DNA of 64,000 nt from UBA2256 sp964453055 (GCA_964453055.1 CAYVOD010000002.1:1-64000); one strand, 5' to 3'. Counted from the stretch's first letter, positions 54,734 through 63,807 are shown. Numbers and translations: made by a program. Notes: a model not told the origin generated them from the letters alone.

Positions 54734-54762
54734 AGGATACTTCCGCCTCGACCGAGGGTCAA
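54734..54762 (-). promoter_or_regulatory. secA promoter, predicted leaderless
   Basis: On the minus strand TTGACC (54757-54762) and TATCCT (54734-54739) are 17 bases apart. Only 6 bases lie between the -10 and the secA ATG, and no ribosome-binding site is present. Confidence 0.65.
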
Positions 54763-54767
54763 GGAAG

Positions 54768-54795
54768 TTGACAGCCGGAGCCCTTAAGGTATAAG
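54768..54795 (+). promoter_or_regulatory. Promoter of the 54.8-kb lipoprotein gene, predicted near-leaderless
   Basis: TTGACA (54768-54773), 16-base spacer, TATAAG (54790-54795). Twelve bases separate the -10 from ATG 54808, so the leader should be about 5 bases. The AAGG that could pass for a Shine-Dalgarno site is inside the -10 box. Confidence 0.6.
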
Positions 54796-54807
54796 GATGA
54801 GCCAGCG

Positions 54808-56070
54808 ATGAAGCCGCTCTGTGTATTCGTTTTGGCGCTGAGCCTTTTCGGTCTCTCTGCTTGCGTCCCGGCGCCTCAAAATAGCCAGGTCGTTCAACCT
54901 AAGTATTTATTCGACCTCGGATACGGATTGCAGGATCGGATGATAGGCTTGCTCGAAGGAAATGCCAGCGAGGTCGAGCTCTACATGAGGGAGGGCATAT
55001 TCCATATCCTCGACCCTGCCTTGAAAAGAATAACCCGGACTTCCTCATACGGAGACATGCTCTCCAGCCTATACGATCCGGAGGCCGCTCCCGCGCCTTC
55101 CTTCGACCCGGCGAAATATGGCGAGAACCTTGAAGCAGAAAAGGACACCGCAATAGTAAGCGGAAGATACGCTGTTCAGACTAGATTTTCCCATCCTTCC
55201 CGGATCGGAGTAGATTCGGCTCAGAGGATTTTCATCGCCGACAGAATCGAAAACGATGAGGCTATCGTTTTCGATCCCCTGACGGGCAGTTATAGCGATT
55301 GGATCGTTCGCCGCTTCGGCGAAAACGGCAAGGAACTGCAGTATCTGGGCAGGGAAGGGGCTCTGGGTTCGGCCTTTCCAAGGATCCTGAACATCGACTG
55401 CCTAGGGGACGACAGCGTCGTCGTGGTTTCCGCTTCCGCGTCTCTGTACACGGTCTATCGTTTTTCCAGCGACGCGAAGCTACTTTCAAGCGTAAGGATA
55501 GATACAGACTCCCTGCCGATTCCTCTCGAACTCGTGGACTCCCAAGATGGTTCCGGTTCCGCGGAAGGTATCCATGCCGATATGGAAAACCTCCTGCCAA
55601 TGAAAACGGCTTCAGGGTTCAGCGTGATCCTGAAGCTGAATTATTATCGGGAGACTACCGATTCAGCGACGTTGATAGACACAGGGCTTGAAAATGCGGG
55701 CTCCTGGATTTTCTCTATGGATGGAACCACCGGTTTGCAGAACTTCGGTTTTCAGATTGAGCCTTCGGAGAATTCCGGCCAGGAGTGGGAAATATTAGGA
55801 GTAACGAATGAACATTTTCTCCTTTCGTCCAGGAAGAAGGTGCTGCGGAACGATACCGGTGAGGGAATTCCTGCTCGCTCCGAGGCAGACGACTCCAGGG
55901 CGCTGCGACTCGTCGACTCATCGGGAAAGGTACTGAGTTCCTGCGAAATTCGCGTTCCCGACGAGGAAGGACTCCTCAGATCCCTCCGCGTATCGTCCTC
56001 AGGCCAGCTCTACGGCATCCTACTAGGAAGGGACGAAGCGAAACTCCTATGGTGGGAGCTTCCCTTTTAA
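54808..56070 (+). CDS. Lipoprotein, probable beta-propeller, unknown function
   Basis: 420 residues starting MKPLCVFVLALSLFGLSAC, a signal peptide with lipobox LSAC, so it is lipid-anchored. After a helical region (residues 35-90) come repeated beta-strand units with the flavour of NHL or six-bladed propellers: FSHPSRIGVDSAQRIFIADRI, AIVFDPLTGSYSDWIVRRFG and FPRILNIDCLGDDSVVVV. It resembles spirochaete lipoproteins grouped as LIC_12708-like, from memory and not certain. It is divergent from secA, with both promoters packed into 80 bases. A role at the cell surface or in the periplasm is likely; no enzyme motif is seen. Confidence 0.7.
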   Translation: MKPLCVFVLALSLFGLSACVPAPQNSQVVQPKYLFDLGYGLQDRMIGLLEGNASEVELYMREGIFHILDPALKRITRTSSYGDMLSSLYDPEAAPAPSFDPAKYGENLEAEKDTAIVSGRYAVQTRFSHPSRIGVDSAQRIFIADRIENDEAIVFDPLTGSYSDWIVRRFGENGKELQYLGREGALGSAFPRILNIDCLGDDSVVVVSASASLYTVYRFSSDAKLLSSVRIDTDSLPIPLELVDSQDGSGSAEGIHADMENLLPMKTASGFSVILKLNYYRETTDSATLIDTGLENAGSWIFSMDGTTGLQNFGFQIEPSENSGQEWEILGVTNEHFLLSSRKKVLRNDTGEGIPARSEADDSRALRLVDSSGKVLSSCEIRVPDEEGLLRSLRVSSSGQLYGILLGRDEAKLLWWELPF

Positions 56071-56077
56071 TTTGAAT

Positions 56078-56105
56078 TTGACCGCCATGACTGTTCTGGT
56101 ATAAT
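56078..56105 (+). promoter_or_regulatory. nnr promoter
   Basis: TTGACC (56078-56083), 16-base spacer, consensus TATAAT (56100-56105). The leader of about 27 bases carries AGGTGG before the nnr ATG, a conventional arrangement. Confidence 0.68.
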
Positions 56106-56138
56106 GGGGCAAGCCTGGGAAAAAGGTGGTAGCTTTCC

Positions 56139-57770
56139 ATGAAACGACTATTGTCCTGCGCGGAGTCCCAGGACCTGGACGCGTCGGCGCGAAAACTATT
56201 CGGTCTCGATTCACTCCTGCTCATGGAAAAAGCCTCGCTGCGTCTTTGGGATCGCCTTTCGACCTTTATTGAAGGTTCAAGGAGATGTTCGGCCCAAGGC
56301 AGAAACTTGAGAATTCTTGCTATATGCGGCAAGGGAGATAATGGGGGCGACGCCCTGGCGATGCTTCGTCACGCCCGGTCGGCGGGTTTCGAAAACCTTG
56401 GCGCCGTCATCTCCTCGCAGCCTCAGAGCCAGAGCGCGCAAGCCCAGAGGGGCTTTCTCAAGACCGCCGGCATATCATGCCTAGGATGGGACGATCTTGG
56501 CTTGGAGGAAAAGACCCGCCTTTTTAACGAAGCCGATATCGTTCTGGATGGAATATTGGGGAGCGGAGTCAAGGGAGTAGCCCAGGGCGAAGCCCTCGAG
56601 ATGATCGAGTTTGTCCTGGAGGCGGAGGCATCGAGTACTAGGGCGCTGGACGGAGAATTAAAGCCCCTGATCGCGTCCGTAGATATTCCCTCGGGCTTAG
56701 GCGATTTCTGGACCGAGGACATGCCGGCCGTAAAGGCGGACATATGCCTCTGCCTTGAGCCGGTAAAGGAAGTATGCCTATCGCCTTCGGCGCGGAAGCT
56801 CTGCGGCAGGATGCTGGGCGTAGAGGATATCTTTCCCTCGGACCTGATAGCCTGCGCCGGAAAAGGCTTCCGGTTGGAGGATAAAGACCTCGAAGAGCTG
56901 CTGGAACCGGTTTTCCCTGAATCGTACAAGATGAGCAGGGGAAGGGTGGCGGTCTTCGCCGGGTCCCTGGGTTCGGCAGGGGCCGCCCTGCTTTGCGCCA
57001 AGGCCGCCATAGCCGCCGGAGCCGGATATGTCTACCTATACGTGGACGAGGATCTCTATCCTCTATTAGCTTCCAAGGGCGAATCCTTCATTCTTCGCCC
57101 CTGGAACGCCGGTACGGAAATTCCGGACTGCGACGTGGTCCTGGCCGGCCCGGGCTGGGGGGTAACAGATGATAGAATCTCGCTTTTGAAAACTCTCGGT
57201 TCCCTGGCCGCGGAACGGCCCCTGATACTCGACGCCGACGCTATCAGGCTGATCGCTAGGCAGCCTGGCTTATGCTCCTCGATCAGCGCTCCCTGCGTTC
57301 TGACGCCCCATCCCGGGGAGCTGCGGGCACTCCTGAAAGCTTTCGGCATTCCTGAAGGCGCTAGCTTTTCGCAATCTATCGCGGAGCTGTCGGCGAACCT
57401 GGGGATGCTCGTCCTGGCCAAGAGCCACATCACCTGGATACAGGGCGAGAATTCTCGCTTCGTCTGGGAAGGCATGACGCCCGAACTAGGAGTGGCGGGC
57501 TCAGGGGATGTGCTCGCTGGGCTTTACGCAGGACTTCTTGCCAGGAGAATGGCTCGGTTTAAAAGGCCTGGAGGCGGCGCCGAAGAAAAGCTCGCTCGCA
57601 GAGCCGTCCAAGGGGCGGCCCAGGCGGCGGCCTGCGCCGCCGTTATCGCTCACGGCGGCGCAGGCCGCCGCCTGGCGGAGCGCTGCGGCTGGTTCGACGC
57701 GTCGGCCCTGGTGGAGGAATGCGCTATCTACCTGCACGAAACAGACGGCAGGAAAGGATGTCCGCGATGA
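56139..57770 (+). CDS. nnr: Bifunctional NAD(P)H-hydrate epimerase/dehydratase
   Basis: Repairs hydrated NADH and NADPH. The 543 residues fuse an N-terminal NnrE epimerase (ILAICGKGDNGGDALAMLRHA at about 60-80, then IVLDGILGSGVKG) and a C-terminal NnrD dehydratase (GRVAVFAGSLGSAGAALL, LTPHPGELRALL at about 387, VAGSGDVLAGLYAGLL at about 451). Acquisition of a fused gene is standard for bacteria. The dehydratase part contains a perfect 23-base inverted repeat at 57620-57675. AGGTGG lies 9 bases before the ATG. The mutT-type gene overlaps its stop by ATGA. Confidence 0.95.
   Translation: MKRLLSCAESQDLDASARKLFGLDSLLLMEKASLRLWDRLSTFIEGSRRCSAQGRNLRILAICGKGDNGGDALAMLRHARSAGFENLGAVISSQPQSQSAQAQRGFLKTAGISCLGWDDLGLEEKTRLFNEADIVLDGILGSGVKGVAQGEALEMIEFVLEAEASSTRALDGELKPLIASVDIPSGLGDFWTEDMPAVKADICLCLEPVKEVCLSPSARKLCGRMLGVEDIFPSDLIACAGKGFRLEDKDLEELLEPVFPESYKMSRGRVAVFAGSLGSAGAALLCAKAAIAAGAGYVYLYVDEDLYPLLASKGESFILRPWNAGTEIPDCDVVLAGPGWGVTDDRISLLKTLGSLAAERPLILDADAIRLIARQPGLCSSISAPCVLTPHPGELRALLKAFGIPEGASFSQSIAELSANLGMLVLAKSHITWIQGENSRFVWEGMTPELGVAGSGDVLAGLYAGLLARRMARFKRPGGGAEEKLARRAVQGAAQAAACAAVIAHGGAGRRLAERCGWFDASALVEECAIYLHETDGRKGCPR
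57620..57675. repeat. Perfect 23-bp inverted repeat inside nnr
   Basis: The left arm (57620-57642) begins CCAGGCGGCGGCC and the right arm (57653-57675) ends GGCCGCCGCCTGG; all 23 positions are complementary across a 10-base loop. The repeat is in frame and encodes AQAAACAAVIAHGGAGRRL, which still fits the dehydratase family. It would form a very stable RNA hairpin in the middle of a coding region. Confidence 0.9.
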
Positions 57771-58159
57771 GGCGCTCCATAGCCGGCATAGTCGTCCGGG
57801 ATGGGGAAATTCTCGTAGCCAAGCGGAAGGAAGGCGGCGCCATCGGCCTTCGCTGGGAGTTCCCCGGCGGCAAGGTGGAGCCGGGTGAAAGGGACGAAGA
57901 TGCCTTGCGTAGGGAATTCGAAGAAGAATTCGGGGTGAAGGCGGAACCGATTCACTTTCTCGGGACGGCTTCCTTTGATAGTCATTCTGGGGAAAGGCTT
58001 TTGGCCGCCTGGCTGGTGGGGCTGCCGAGGGACTGCGTTCTAGAGCTGCGGGAACATATCCAGATCGCCTGGTTGCGGCCCGGGGACTTAGCGCGGCTTG
58101 ATTTGGCCGATAGCGACAGAACAGTGCTTCCCCTGTTGGAAGCCGAAGGTTTGGCCTAA
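57767..58159 (+). CDS. NUDIX hydrolase, MutT-like (8-oxo-dGTP diphosphatase type)
   Basis: 130 residues. The NUDIX box GGKVEPGERDEDALRREFEEEFG matches the consensus in full (shown here as GGKVEPGERDEDALRREF followed by EEEFG). RRSIAGIVVRDGEILVAKRK at the start and WLRPGDLARLDLADSDR at the end match MutT-type oxidised-nucleotide hydrolases. The ATG at 57767 overlaps the nnr stop, with GGAAAGG 9 bases upstream; ATG 57758 is the alternative. Pairing with nnr puts two metabolite-repair enzymes in one operon. Confidence 0.9.
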   Translation: MRRSIAGIVVRDGEILVAKRKEGGAIGLRWEFPGGKVEPGERDEDALRREFEEEFGVKAEPIHFLGTASFDSHSGERLLAAWLVGLPRDCVLELREHIQIAWLRPGDLARLDLADSDRTVLPLLEAEGLA

Positions 58160-58181
58160 CAAGCCTGACAAGTCAGAAGCC

Positions 58182-58415
58182 TTAGTTTTCCTCCCCAAGA
58201 TCGAAAGGAAGGCTGCTCGCGTCGTTATCCTCATCGGGATCGCCGGTGAGAATTTCCACCTTCGCCTGGATTTTTTCAAGTTCCTTCTTGAGGGTCCTGG
58301 CCAGCTTAACGCCTTCCTCGAAGACCTTGACCGCTTCTTCCAGCGGGAGCTCGGGCTCGCGTATTCTTTCAGCCAAGTTTTCCAGCCTTTCGAGCCTTGA
58401 TTCGAAATCTTTCAT
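58182..58415 (-). CDS. xseB: Exodeoxyribonuclease VII small subunit
   Basis: 77 residues, helical: MKDFESRLERLENLAERIRE, LPLEEAVKVFEEGVKLA and LKKELEKIQAKVEIL are the conserved XseB pattern; the acidic tail varies. It binds XseA to form the single-strand exonuclease. The ATG overlaps the xseA stop by 4 bases. Confidence 0.94.
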   Translation of the reverse strand: MKDFESRLERLENLAERIREPELPLEEAVKVFEEGVKLARTLKKELEKIQAKVEILTGDPDEDNDASSLPFDLGEEN

Positions 58416-59725
58416 CCTTCCACCTCTTCAACCTCAACCCTAGCCGAGCCCGATGCGAAGATTATTTCCAGGGCTTCGTCTTCTTCGAGTTCCGCCGCGT
58501 TGCGCACTATCGGCCCCGGGCCGTCAAGGCGCGAGGAGCGTATGGTTTTCGCGGCGCTTCCTTCCGCCTTGGCGCTCTTCAGTTTTCTCGTGATCGAATA
58601 GCCGCGATCCAGCACCGCCTGGGGACTGGTAAGCTCGAGCGAGTTCTCCGCAAGGGCCCTGCGATGCGCCAGATCTTTCATTCTGTTTCCGATGCCGCGG
58701 ACCATGACCTCCAGCGCATCATCGAGCCTGCGCGCTACGGGCATAAAGAGGCGCATGAACCGGGCTTCTACATCCTCGAGGGCGAAGGAATCCAGCGCGC
58801 CCGCCGCGCGGTCCAGCCGAGCCTGGATCGTAGACTCCAGAGCCAGCTCGAACTGCCGTATTTCGCTCGACAAGGTCGCCCTGCTTTCTGCCACGAGCTC
58901 GGCCGCGGCGGAGGGCGTCGCCGCCCGCAGGTCCGCAGCGTAGTCGCAAATCGCCCAGTCTATTTCGTGGCCCACCGCGCTTATCACCGGAATTTTCGAT
59001 TCGGCGACGGCCCGCACCACGGCCTCGTCGGAAAAGGCCAAGAGGTCCTCAAGAGAGCCTCCGCCGCGGCCGACGATCAGTACGTCCGCTATCGAGAGCC
59101 TGTTGGCCTGCCTGATCCTCGACGCTATCATTTCCGCCGCGCCTTCGCCCTGGACGAGGGTGGGCAAAATGACGAGGTCCACCCCGGCGTTGCGCCTTCC
59201 CAACACATGGATTATATCTCGCACCGCCGCTCCCGAAGGGCTTGTTACCAGGGCGACCCGGGCAGGGAAACGCGGCAGGGGCCTCTTTCTCTCCTCGTCG
59301 AATAATCCTTCAGCCGCCAGCTTCCGCTTGCGTTCTTCCAGCATGGCCAGAATATCGCCCGCTCCGGCCAGGCGAGCGCTCTGGGCTATAAGCTGATACT
59401 GACCTCTCGCTGCGTATACCGAGACGTCGCCGGAAACGACAAGCTTCATTCCGTCTCGTATTTCGAAACCGAGGAGAGAGAGGCGATATTTGAACATCAC
59501 CGCCTGGATAAGCGCCTCCCTGTCCTTGAGGGAAAAATAGAGATGGCCTGAGCCGGAGAGCTTGGCGTTGGATACTTCCCCCTGGACGGAGACCGAAGAA
59601 TAAAAACCCTCGAGAGTTCCTTTTATGAGGCTGGTGAGTGCACTGACGCTCAGGGGTTCGGAAGGAGAGGCCATAAAGCCCTGGCCTTCGGGCTCTGGCC
59701 ATGGATAGTTTTTTTTCTCTGCCAT
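58412..59725 (-). CDS. xseA: Exodeoxyribonuclease VII large subunit
   Basis: Catalytic subunit, 437 residues. An N-terminal OB fold (VSVQGEVSNAKLSGSGHLYFSL) precedes the nuclease domain (ALVTSPSGAAVRDIIHVL, IVGRGGGSLEDLLAFSDEAVVRA, VISAVGHEIDWAICDYAADLRA) and a long coiled-coil C-terminus. It degrades single-stranded DNA to short pieces in repair. A TATACT box lies 17 bases before the ATG with a poor -35. Confidence 0.96.
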   Translation of the reverse strand: MAEKKNYPWPEPEGQGFMASPSEPLSVSALTSLIKGTLEGFYSSVSVQGEVSNAKLSGSGHLYFSLKDREALIQAVMFKYRLSLLGFEIRDGMKLVVSGDVSVYAARGQYQLIAQSARLAGAGDILAMLEERKRKLAAEGLFDEERKRPLPRFPARVALVTSPSGAAVRDIIHVLGRRNAGVDLVILPTLVQGEGAAEMIASRIRQANRLSIADVLIVGRGGGSLEDLLAFSDEAVVRAVAESKIPVISAVGHEIDWAICDYAADLRAATPSAAAELVAESRATLSSEIRQFELALESTIQARLDRAAGALDSFALEDVEARFMRLFMPVARRLDDALEVMVRGIGNRMKDLAHRRALAENSLELTSPQAVLDRGYSITRKLKSAKAEGSAAKTIRSSRLDGPGPIVRNAAELEEDEALEIIFASGSARVEVEEVEG

Positions 59726-59750
59726 TGCTTTCTCTAGTCCCTAGTATACA

Positions 59751-61013
59751 TCAGTTTCCGAAAGCCTGGAGCCATAGGCTGCCAGCGGCCACCGAAACCA
59801 AGGTTACGGGCAGTCCCAGCTTGAGATAATCCAGGAATCCTATCCTCAGACCCTCTTTTTCCGCCTGGCCCGCGACGATGAGGTTGGCGACTGAACCGAG
59901 GAGGGTAAGGTTTCCCGCGAAGGTGCTGGCCATGGCGAGGCTGAGCCAGGCTATTCGGGGCTCGTCGAACCCCGATGCCAGGGGGGAGAGAAGCATCACC
60001 GCCGGCACGTTGGATACGAGGTTGGAAACGAGGGTCACCGAAGCGGAAAAGGCGAGTCCCGGATTCTTGAGCGAAGGCTCCAGGCTGCGCATGAAGGCCG
60101 CGAAAAGCGGGGTTTTCGCCACCGAGGCGGTCAGCACGAAGAGTCCGGAGAAGAATACGAGAAGTTCGAAATCCACATGGCCGAATACCCGTTCCGCCTT
60201 GGTGCGGCGGCTCACGAGCAGCATCGTTGACGCGGACAAGGCGGCCACGCTCGTCCGGAAACCCGCGGCGAGCAGAATAAGAAGTAGGCCGGCCGCCGCC
60301 AGGCTCTTAATCATGAGCCTGCGGTCCTGTTCCTTCGGTGCCGGTCCGGGGTCTGAAAGCGCCAGGAGGCTACCCGGGGCGGGGATCTTCGCGGCCGGCG
60401 AGGAAAACTCCCCTGGAAAGGCAAGGAGGCAGGCGACGAAGCAGAGGCCGAGGGCGAATAGTGAGGGGGGGCCTAGAAGCAGGACGAAATCGAAAAAACC
60501 AAGGCCGGATTGGGAGGCGATGAGCATGTTCTGCGGGTTTCCGATGGGAGTCGCGCAGGAGCCTGCGTTGGCCGAGACAGCCAGGGCTATGAGATAGGGC
60601 CTGGCGTCCAGCTTCCTTCGCCTGGCAATTTCGATTACCAGGGGCGTAAGCATCAGGCAGATCGTGTCGTTGAGGAAAAGAGCCGAGAGCAGACCGGAGG
60701 AAAAAATCACCATGGCGAGAAAGGAGCGCGGATTTCCCGCCAACGCCAGAAGCCTGGAGCCGGCGAGGCCGAAAAATCCCGAGATCCTCAAGTTGGCCAC
60801 CACGAGCATCATCGCCAGGAGGAGGGCCAGCGTTTCCACGTCGATAGCCGCGAACGCTTCGGAGTAGGATATCCCTCCGAGGAGCACGAGGAGGAGCGCA
60901 GCCGCCAAGGCTATGCTCGCCCGGTTCATGGCCAGGCGGGGAATACGGCCTATGGCAATGCCAAAAAACGCGAGTACGATGACTAGGTAAATCGCCGGTT
61001 GAAGGGACTGCAT
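59751..61013 (-). CDS. Anion permease of the ArsB/NhaD (ion transporter) superfamily
   Basis: 420 residues with about 11 membrane helices and almost no soluble part, for example SIALAAALLLVLLGGISY and LLLAMMLVVANLRISGFFGLAG. The motif FLNDTICLMLTPLVIEIARRR followed by SANAGSCATPIGNPQNMLIA is typical of the SLC13/ArsB/citrate-transporter superfamily, where the two re-entrant Asn/Pro-rich loops bind substrate and sodium. The exported or imported ion cannot be named. ATG 61013 lies 8 bases after a TATAGT box. Divergent from the hrpA gene. Confidence 0.87.
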   Translation of the reverse strand: MQSLQPAIYLVIVLAFFGIAIGRIPRLAMNRASIALAAALLLVLLGGISYSEAFAAIDVETLALLLAMMLVVANLRISGFFGLAGSRLLALAGNPRSFLAMVIFSSGLLSALFLNDTICLMLTPLVIEIARRRKLDARPYLIALAVSANAGSCATPIGNPQNMLIASQSGLGFFDFVLLLGPPSLFALGLCFVACLLAFPGEFSSPAAKIPAPGSLLALSDPGPAPKEQDRRLMIKSLAAAGLLLILLAAGFRTSVAALSASTMLLVSRRTKAERVFGHVDFELLVFFSGLFVLTASVAKTPLFAAFMRSLEPSLKNPGLAFSASVTLVSNLVSNVPAVMLLSPLASGFDEPRIAWLSLAMASTFAGNLTLLGSVANLIVAGQAEKEGLRIGFLDYLKLGLPVTLVSVAAGSLWLQAFGN

Positions 61014-61021
61014 CGGCTTCC

Positions 61022-61027
61022 ACTATA
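61022..61027 (-). promoter_or_regulatory. -10 box of the anion permease gene
   Basis: TATAGT on the minus strand ends 8 bases before the ATG at 61013. The matching -35 is weak, so this is a tentative near-leaderless promoter. Confidence 0.4.
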
Positions 61028-61101
61028 GCATGAAGCCGCTGGGGCCATGAAGCCGAATCGAGGCTTGTCCTGCTCCGATGGAACAGGCCGGCGTTTTCGT
61101 G

Positions 61102-61107
61102 TATAGT
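61102..61107 (+). promoter_or_regulatory. -10 box of the hrpA gene
   Basis: TATAGT ends 6 bases before ATG 61114; a poor -35 (TGGAAC) lies 17 bases upstream. No Shine-Dalgarno site is present, so the message is probably leaderless. Confidence 0.45.
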
Positions 61108-61113
61108 ATCTTT

Positions 61114-63777
61114 ATGCATCCACACGAACTGCCTGTATATCAGCAGAGAGATAAAATATTAGCCGCCCTGGCGGAAAACCAGGTTGTCGTCGTCGAAAGC
61201 CCAACGGGCTCCGGTAAAACCACCCAGCTCCCCATAATCCTCCACGAAGCGGGATACGCTGCCAAGGGTTACATCGGAGTGACCCAGCCCCGGCGGATCG
61301 CCACCCTCTCGGTCAGCGATTTCATAGCCCGCCAACTCGAAGTCAAGGTCGGGGGCTTGGTGGGATACAAGATGCGTTTCGAGGACAGGACAGGCGCCGA
61401 TACGAAAATAAAAATCATGACCGACGGCATTCTCCTCCAGGAGATGAAACTCGATCCCTATATGTCCAAATACCAAGTCATCATGGTGGACGAAGCGCAC
61501 GAGCGGAGCCTGAACATCGACTTCATACTCGGGCTTCTAAAGCAGGTCCTGGAATCGAGGCCCGAATTCAAGGTGATCGTTTCCTCGGCCACGATCAACG
61601 CCCAGGTTTTTTCCGAATACTTCGGCGAATGCCCGATAGTCAAGATCGAAACCCAGACATATCCCGTCACCCTCATCTACGATCCGGTGATCGACGCCCA
61701 AGAAAGGGAAAAACCTAAGGAAGAAACCCGGGGAGGGGGCAGAAATTCAGCACGTAGATCTGAATCCAGCTCCCCCTTGCGGTACAGCGACGAAGCTCTC
61801 TACGACAAGATTCTATCCATTATCCAGCGCAGCCTGGCTTCGAGGCCGGAGGACGAGGAGGGGGATATCCTTGTCTTTCTTCCTGGCGAAAAAACCATCA
61901 AGGAATGCGCCCTGAGGCTTTACGATAGCCCCATGGCCGAGGCTCTCCACATAGTGCCTCTCTATGCCAGGCTGGGGAAGGACGAACAGGAAAAGGTCTT
62001 CTACCCGGCCCCTTTGGGCAAATCCAAGGTAGTCATCGCCACGAACATAGCCGAAACCAGCGTCACCATAGACGGAATCACCGTCGTGATAGACTCGGGG
62101 CTCGCCAAGCTGAACTACTACAATCCCCGGAGTTTTACCGCAAGCCTTATCGAAACGCCTATTTCCAAGGCTTCCTGCAACCAGCGCAAGGGGAGGGCGG
62201 GAAGGACCAGGCCAGGCGCCTGCTACCGCCTCTATCCCCGGAAGGACTTCGAAAATCGCCCCCTTTTCACCACCGAGGAAATATACAGAACCGACCTGTC
62301 CGAGGTTGTGCTGAGGATGGCCGAGCTGGGGATCAGCAATTTCGAGGAATTCGACTTCATCTCCAAGCCGCCCAAGAGCGGGATCGCGGGAGCGATAGAT
62401 ATTCTCAACCTCCTGGACGCTCTAGCCGACGATAGAAGGCTTTCCAAGACGGGCGAGCTCATGTGCGCCTTTCCCCTACTGCCCCGCCTTTCGAGGATGA
62501 TCGTCGAATCCATGCTGCGCTATCCCGAGGTGATCCACGAAACACTGGTCGCGGCGTCCTTTCTCTCCACCATGAGCCCCTATGTGCTTCCTCCCGGTGA
62601 GGAGCTGGAAGCGCGTAAGGCTCACCACGCGTTCAGGGATCCCATGGGCGACTTCGTCTCGTACCTTAGGATCTACGATGCCTTCATGGCGGCGCCGGAC
62701 AAAAGCAGATTCTGCGAGTTCAACTACCTGGACGAGAGGACCATGAGGGAGATCCTCCGTATCAGGGAGCAGCTGGAGATAATAGTCTCGGACATGGGCT
62801 TCCCCATTTCCCGCGGCGGAGCCCTGGCGGATTACCTCTGCGCGGTGAGCCGCGGCCTCATACAGTTCGTCTGCGCCAGGCAGGAAAGAGGGCTCTTTAG
62901 GTCGCTCACCGCCGAGAAAATTCAAATCCATCCCGGTTCGGTCATGTTCCGAGAGAACCCGGATTATATAGTGGCCGGCGAAATCGTGCGCACCACAAGG
63001 ATGTACGCCATGTCGGTCTCGCCCCTGTCCAAGGAAATCTTGAGCCGAATTTCCCCGATGGTCGCCGAGCGACTTTCCGCGATCTCTGGAAGAGAGACCG
63101 GAAGAACCGCCATGACCGGGGAAAGGAAGTCAAGTGCGAGAGGCGGAGCGGAAAGAGCCGCTTCTTCTGGACGCCAGGAGCAAAGGAACTTTACCGACAC
63201 CATACAGTTGGGCGGCCAGATTTTCGATTTATCGAAGGGCAGGGGCAAGAAAAAAATGGTCGTCCTGCCCTGGGAACGATTCAAAATGGCCAGGGAGAAT
63301 CTGGATCAGGGGTCGGGAGCCGCCTTCAAAGGGTTGGAGGCTGTCATTCAGCATGGAACGTACAGTCTCCTCGAAGGCGACAAGCTGGAGACGGTGATTA
63401 GGATAAAAGACTGGCTCGACCTGGACCGGGACCTCGCGCGGGACTGGCCCAGGAGCAGGAATTTCGAAATCCTCGCAAAGGATGGAGGCGATCGCCTCAA
63501 GACCGAGGACTTCGGGGAGCTGGTAGAAAACCTGTCCCATGTTTTTCAGGTGGCCAAGCCCAAGGGCAAGGACAAGAAACTCGGCTTCGTCAGCCTCTAT
63601 ACCGACGGAGAAGGTGTCTTCTGGTTCAGGATTTCGAAGGGCTTCCATACCGCGCTCAACGAAAGCATCGCCAGTCTCGAGGCATTGATCGACGCGGCGG
63701 ACGACGCCCAGCTGGCGGCCGGGGCGAAGGAAAGCATCGGCCATCTCTACAGAAAACTCAGCTCGTTTTTCGAATGA
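61114..63777 (+). CDS. hrpA: DEAH-box RNA helicase, HrpA-like
   Basis: 887 residues with the DEAH helicase core: PTGSGKTTQ at 30-38, QPRRIATLSVSDFIA, DEAH at about 126-129, SSATINAQVFSEYF, VVIATNIAETSVTIDGI and NQRKGRAGRTRPGACYRLY. The HA2/OB region follows, then a basic Ser/Arg-rich linker and a C-terminal extension of about 200 residues (from FTDTIQLGGQIFDLS) that I do not recognise outside spirochaetes. HrpA-type helicases act on RNA, including ribosomes and mRNA decay. ATG 61114 (MHPHELPVYQQRDK) is preferred to the frame's upstream ATG at 61078, which lies before the -10 box. Confidence 0.93.
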   Translation: MHPHELPVYQQRDKILAALAENQVVVVESPTGSGKTTQLPIILHEAGYAAKGYIGVTQPRRIATLSVSDFIARQLEVKVGGLVGYKMRFEDRTGADTKIKIMTDGILLQEMKLDPYMSKYQVIMVDEAHERSLNIDFILGLLKQVLESRPEFKVIVSSATINAQVFSEYFGECPIVKIETQTYPVTLIYDPVIDAQEREKPKEETRGGGRNSARRSESSSPLRYSDEALYDKILSIIQRSLASRPEDEEGDILVFLPGEKTIKECALRLYDSPMAEALHIVPLYARLGKDEQEKVFYPAPLGKSKVVIATNIAETSVTIDGITVVIDSGLAKLNYYNPRSFTASLIETPISKASCNQRKGRAGRTRPGACYRLYPRKDFENRPLFTTEEIYRTDLSEVVLRMAELGISNFEEFDFISKPPKSGIAGAIDILNLLDALADDRRLSKTGELMCAFPLLPRLSRMIVESMLRYPEVIHETLVAASFLSTMSPYVLPPGEELEARKAHHAFRDPMGDFVSYLRIYDAFMAAPDKSRFCEFNYLDERTMREILRIREQLEIIVSDMGFPISRGGALADYLCAVSRGLIQFVCARQERGLFRSLTAEKIQIHPGSVMFRENPDYIVAGEIVRTTRMYAMSVSPLSKEILSRISPMVAERLSAISGRETGRTAMTGERKSSARGGAERAASSGRQEQRNFTDTIQLGGQIFDLSKGRGKKKMVVLPWERFKMARENLDQGSGAAFKGLEAVIQHGTYSLLEGDKLETVIRIKDWLDLDRDLARDWPRSRNFEILAKDGGDRLKTEDFGELVENLSHVFQVAKPKGKDKKLGFVSLYTDGEGVFWFRISKGFHTALNESIASLEALIDAADDAQLAAGAKESIGHLYRKLSSFFE

Positions 63778-63807
63778 ACGAGGAGCCTTGAAAGAAAGCC
63801 CCTTCGT

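Noticed and set aside
58150..58185. Small hairpin between the mutT-type gene and xseB
   Set aside because: CTGA-CAAG-TCAG is too short and has no T run.
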